Positions 7,349 to 9,348 of a stretch of 9,348 nucleotides of DNA are shown here, piece by piece. The notes below the pieces were generated by a model. The model did no database searches. It was not told the DNA's origin and saw nothing but the letters and a program-made list of their open reading frames with translations. The position numbers and the translations under genes were made by a program. The stretch is from DATIKM01 sp035477595 (GTDB taxonomy: Bacteria; Armatimonadota; Chthonomonadetes; Chthonomonadales; CAJBBX01): contig DATIKM010000003.1 in assembly GCA_035477595.1 (NCBI GenBank), positions 1-9,348 of the forward strand, given 5' to 3'. Position 1 is the first letter of the stretch. Each line of letters starts with the position of its first letter.

Positions 7349-8152
7349 ATGCCCGCCATCCTTGCCCTGACTCTCGAAGGAAGGGCGCCTCCCAACCCCT
7401 TCCGGCATGCCGACGGCCTCCGCGCGCTCGTGCTGGCATCCGTGGCCCGGGCCGACCGCGCGCTCGCCACGGCCATCCACGACGCGAACCAGCCCAAGCC
7501 CTACGCCATGGGCCCGCTGGAGGCAGCACCGGGCCCGCCGGGCCGCCTCCGTTGCGAGATCGGCTGCGCGGCCGACTGGGCCGCGGAGGCCATCATGGCC
7601 GGCTTACCGCCCAAGGGGGCGCGCATCGACCTCGGCCGCGACGAGTTCCGGTTCGAGGGCGCCCAGGCGGTGCGGCGCGCGTCGTACGCCGAGATGCTCG
7701 ACGCCGGGCCCGAGGGTCACACGATCCATCTGCGCCTGACGACGCCCACCGCCCACCATGCTTCCGGGCCGACCCGGCGCACCATCGTTGTGCCCGACCC
7801 CACCCTCTATGCGGGAAGCTGGCTCCGGCGCTGGAACCTCTTCGCCGGCACGCCCTTCAGCGCGGCCCTCCTCGAGGCGGTGGCGGAACGCGTGGTCGTC
7901 GGCGCCTTCTCGGGCGGAACGCATGCCGTCGCGCTGGACCGCCGCCGGGTCTTCCTTGGCTTCGTGGGCCATGCGCACCTCGTCATTCTGCCCACCGGGA
8001 ATGACGGCCCAGATCCGCTGCCCAGCGCCCTCTGGGCACTGGCGCGCCTTGCCGAGTATTGCGGCACGGGCGTGGACACCATGCGGGGCATGGGCCGCAC
8101 CCGCATCCTGAGGCCGGCCGGCGAAGGCGGGGTACCAGCCAAGCAGGCGTGA
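7349..8152 (+). CDS. cas6: Cas6 precursor-crRNA endoribonuclease
   Basis: This 267-residue protein is Cas6, which in the family cuts the CRISPR transcript within each repeat to leave an 8-nt 5' tag. The N-terminal half has IHDANQPKPYAMGPL at residues 43-57, matching the family pattern in which a histidine (here H44, the probable catalytic residue) precedes K-P-[FY]-x-x-x-P-L. FLGFVGHAHLVIL near 210-222 matches the central strand. The C-terminal YCGTGVDTMRGMGRTRI is the glycine-rich RAMP loop that binds the repeat RNA. The ATG at 7349 has CCAGGAG nine bases upstream. It leads the rightward operon with cas1 and cas2, apart from the csm genes. The CRISPR repeat it recognises is not in the window. 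Confidence 0.93.
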   Translation: MPAILALTLEGRAPPNPFRHADGLRALVLASVARADRALATAIHDANQPKPYAMGPLEAAPGPPGRLRCEIGCAADWAAEAIMAGLPPKGARIDLGRDEFRFEGAQAVRRASYAEMLDAGPEGHTIHLRLTTPTAHHASGPTRRTIVVPDPTLYAGSWLRRWNLFAGTPFSAALLEAVAERVVVGAFSGGTHAVALDRRRVFLGFVGHAHLVILPTGNDGPDPLPSALWALARLAEYCGTGVDTMRGMGRTRILRPAGEGGVPAKQA

Positions 8153-8219
8153 GGTGTGGGCGGCTGAGGCCGCGGCCCTCGGCATCCGCGGGCCAGGCCC
8201 CAGGGGAGAGGATGGCGCC

Positions 8220-9212
8220 GTGATCCTCTATGTGCGCGAGCAGGGCGCCGCGATCCACCGGACTGGCGAGCGGCTCGTCATCCGGAAGGACGGCACGGTG
8301 ATCCAGTCGGTGCGGTTGCGGGAGGTCGAACGCGTCGTCCTCGTCGGCCCCATCGACATGACGACGCCAGCCATGTACGCCCTTCTGGACGCCGGCATCG
8401 ATACGGACCTGCTGACGGAGGGCGGGCGCTACCGCGGCCGCCTGGCCCCCGGCGACGGCAAGAATGTGCTCCTGCGGAGGACCCAGCACCGCCGGGCCGA
8501 CGACGAGGGCTTCCGCCTGGGCATGGCCCGCGTTATCCTGGACGCCAAGATCGCCAACTGCCGCTACGTCCTCCTTCGCTTCCTCCGCAACCACGCGTCC
8601 CCCGCGATCGAGGCGGCGGCGGGGCGGCTGGAGAAGGCGCAGGAGAGCCTCGCCCGCCAGACGTCTCTGGAATCCTGCCTGGGCGTGGAGGGGGACGCGG
8701 CTCGGGCCTACTTCGCCGCACTCGGACAGATGACGCTGGGCGACTTCGCGTTCAGCGAGCGGTCGCGCCGTCCCCCTCGCGACCCGGTGAACGCCCTGCT
8801 GAGCTTCGGCTACACGCTGCTCGCCACGGAGTGCGCGGGCGCTCTGGCGGCGCATGGCCTGGATCCGTACGTGGGAATGGTGCATTCCGTCCAGTACGGG
8901 CGTCCTGCGCTTGCTCTGGATTTGCTGGAGGAGTTCCGGCCGCTGATCGGGGACCGCGTCGCGCTGGGTCTGGTGAACAAGGGGGTGCTGAAGCGTGGCG
9001 ACTTCGAGGCTGGGGAAGATGGCGGCGTCCGGATGACCGGTTGCGCGCGCACCCGGTATCTTCGTCACTACCACCAGGTGATGACGAGGGAGACTCTCTC
9101 TCGCACCGGCGCTGGCAGCACGTCGTTTCGGCGGATCCTACAGCGCCAGGCTGCGTCGCTGCGCTCGGCCATCGAGGGTCCTGCGCCCTATGACCCCTTC
9201 ACTCCGAGGTGA
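8220..9212 (+). CDS. cas1: Cas1 integrase (CRISPR adaptation)
   Basis: This 330-residue protein is Cas1, the metal-dependent integrase that with Cas2 inserts new spacers into the array. The N-terminal beta domain starts VILYVREQGAAIHRTGERLV. The C-terminal helical domain holds the catalytic residues: E157 in GVEGDAARAYF, H222 in GMVHSVQYGRP, and E237 in LALDLLEEFRP. All three metal ligands are present and spaced as usual. I chose GTG at 8220 because GGGGAGAGG sits a few bases upstream and the encoded N-terminus matches the family start. The frame is also open from another GTG at 8154, just after the cas6 stop, adding 22 unfamiliar residues. The cas2 start follows the stop by 3 bases. No reverse-transcriptase or Cas6 fusion is present. 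Confidence 0.95.
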   Translation: MILYVREQGAAIHRTGERLVIRKDGTVIQSVRLREVERVVLVGPIDMTTPAMYALLDAGIDTDLLTEGGRYRGRLAPGDGKNVLLRRTQHRRADDEGFRLGMARVILDAKIANCRYVLLRFLRNHASPAIEAAAGRLEKAQESLARQTSLESCLGVEGDAARAYFAALGQMTLGDFAFSERSRRPPRDPVNALLSFGYTLLATECAGALAAHGLDPYVGMVHSVQYGRPALALDLLEEFRPLIGDRVALGLVNKGVLKRGDFEAGEDGGVRMTGCARTRYLRHYHQVMTRETLSRTGAGSTSFRRILQRQAASLRSAIEGPAPYDPFTPR

Positions 9213-9215
9213 CGC

Positions 9216-9348
9216 ATGGCCCGCCGAACGCGCTGCGTGATCGCCTACGACGTTGCGGCCGACGCCCGTCGAAACAAGCTTGCGCGGATGCTTTTGGACC
9301 TTGGGGAGCGGGTTCAGCACAGCGTGTTCGAGGCTGACCTAGAACCCC
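9216..9348 (+). CDS. cas2: Cas2, 5' part only, cut by window edge
   Basis: From ATG at 9216 the frame is open to the window end, giving 44 residues of a protein that is usually about 90. The sequence reads CVIAYDVAADARRNKLARML, then GERVQHSVFEADL. This is the classical Cas2 N-terminus: a ferredoxin-like first strand ending in Y-D (D12 is the conserved aspartate), then the R-x-x-K-L helix, then the Q-x-S-V-F-E strand. Cas2 dimers bridge two Cas1 dimers in the spacer-integration complex. The ribosome binding site GAGGTGA overlaps the cas1 stop, so translation is probably coupled to cas1. Confidence 0.95.
   Translation, partial: MARRTRCVIAYDVAADARRNKLARMLLDLGERVQHSVFEADLEP

Noticed and set aside
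7086..7529. N-terminal extension of cas10 to a start at 7529
   Set aside because: The extra 148 residues are Arg/Gly-rich with no family match. They would run antisense through the first 181 bases of cas6, and the HD motif would be too far from the N-terminus.
7141..8004. 287-codon plus-strand frame overlapping cas6
   Set aside because: It is a different frame from cas6, Arg/Pro-rich and without motifs. The cas6 frame has the K-P-Y and C-terminal glycine-loop signatures.
7983..9074. 363-codon open frame on the minus strand
   Set aside because: It is antisense to cas1 and the end of cas6, whose catalytic motifs are unambiguous.
1..9348. CRISPR repeat-spacer array
   Set aside because: I found no regularly spaced direct repeats. 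The only direct repeat pair is the 25-base duplication inside cas10, with two copies and no array structure.

Overview
The window is an almost complete type III-A (Csm) CRISPR-Cas locus from a high-GC bacterium or archaeon, most likely a bacterium. The DNA is strongly GC-rich by eye, third codon positions are mostly G or C, and long spurious ORFs lie antisense to the real genes. Nothing in the window fixes the phylum. There is no tRNA, rRNA, transposase or CRISPR array.

Layout. Two divergent gene blocks flank a regulatory gap of about 260 bases (7086-7348). Leftward (minus strand) run cas10/csm1 (7085-4605), csm2 (4539-4075), csm3 (4064-3261), csm4 (3253-2300), csm5 (2307-1171) and a csm6-like CARF-HEPN gene (from 1149, cut by the left edge of the window). 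Spacing is 65, 10, 7, -8 and 21 bases, so this is one operon. Rightward (plus strand) run cas6 (7349-8152), cas1 (8220-9212, GTG start) and cas2 (from 9216, cut by the right edge). This is the processing and adaptation block, and an array may follow cas2 outside the window.

How the genes work together. Cas6 cuts precursor crRNA, and Cas1-Cas2 insert new spacers. Cas10, Csm2, Csm3, Csm4 and Csm5 form the crRNA-guided Csm complex. Csm3 keeps its target-RNA-cutting aspartate. Cas10 keeps its HD nuclease motif and its GGDD cyclase motif. The Csm6-like protein has a CARF-type motif and an R-x4-H HEPN motif. The locus therefore looks equipped for RNA cleavage, DNA cleavage and cyclic-oligoadenylate signalling.

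Most unusual point. The Palm2 domain of Cas10, just after its MDVDNLG motif, carries an in-frame 63-base (21-residue) insertion. It consists of an imperfect 25-base direct repeat (22/25 identical) flanking a 38-base segment with a strong GC palindrome. It looks like a small palindromic element that entered a protein-coding gene without breaking the frame. A second nested inverted repeat (7261-7307) sits in the divergent promoter gap upstream of cas6. Otherwise the system is a classical type III-A locus rather than a new one.
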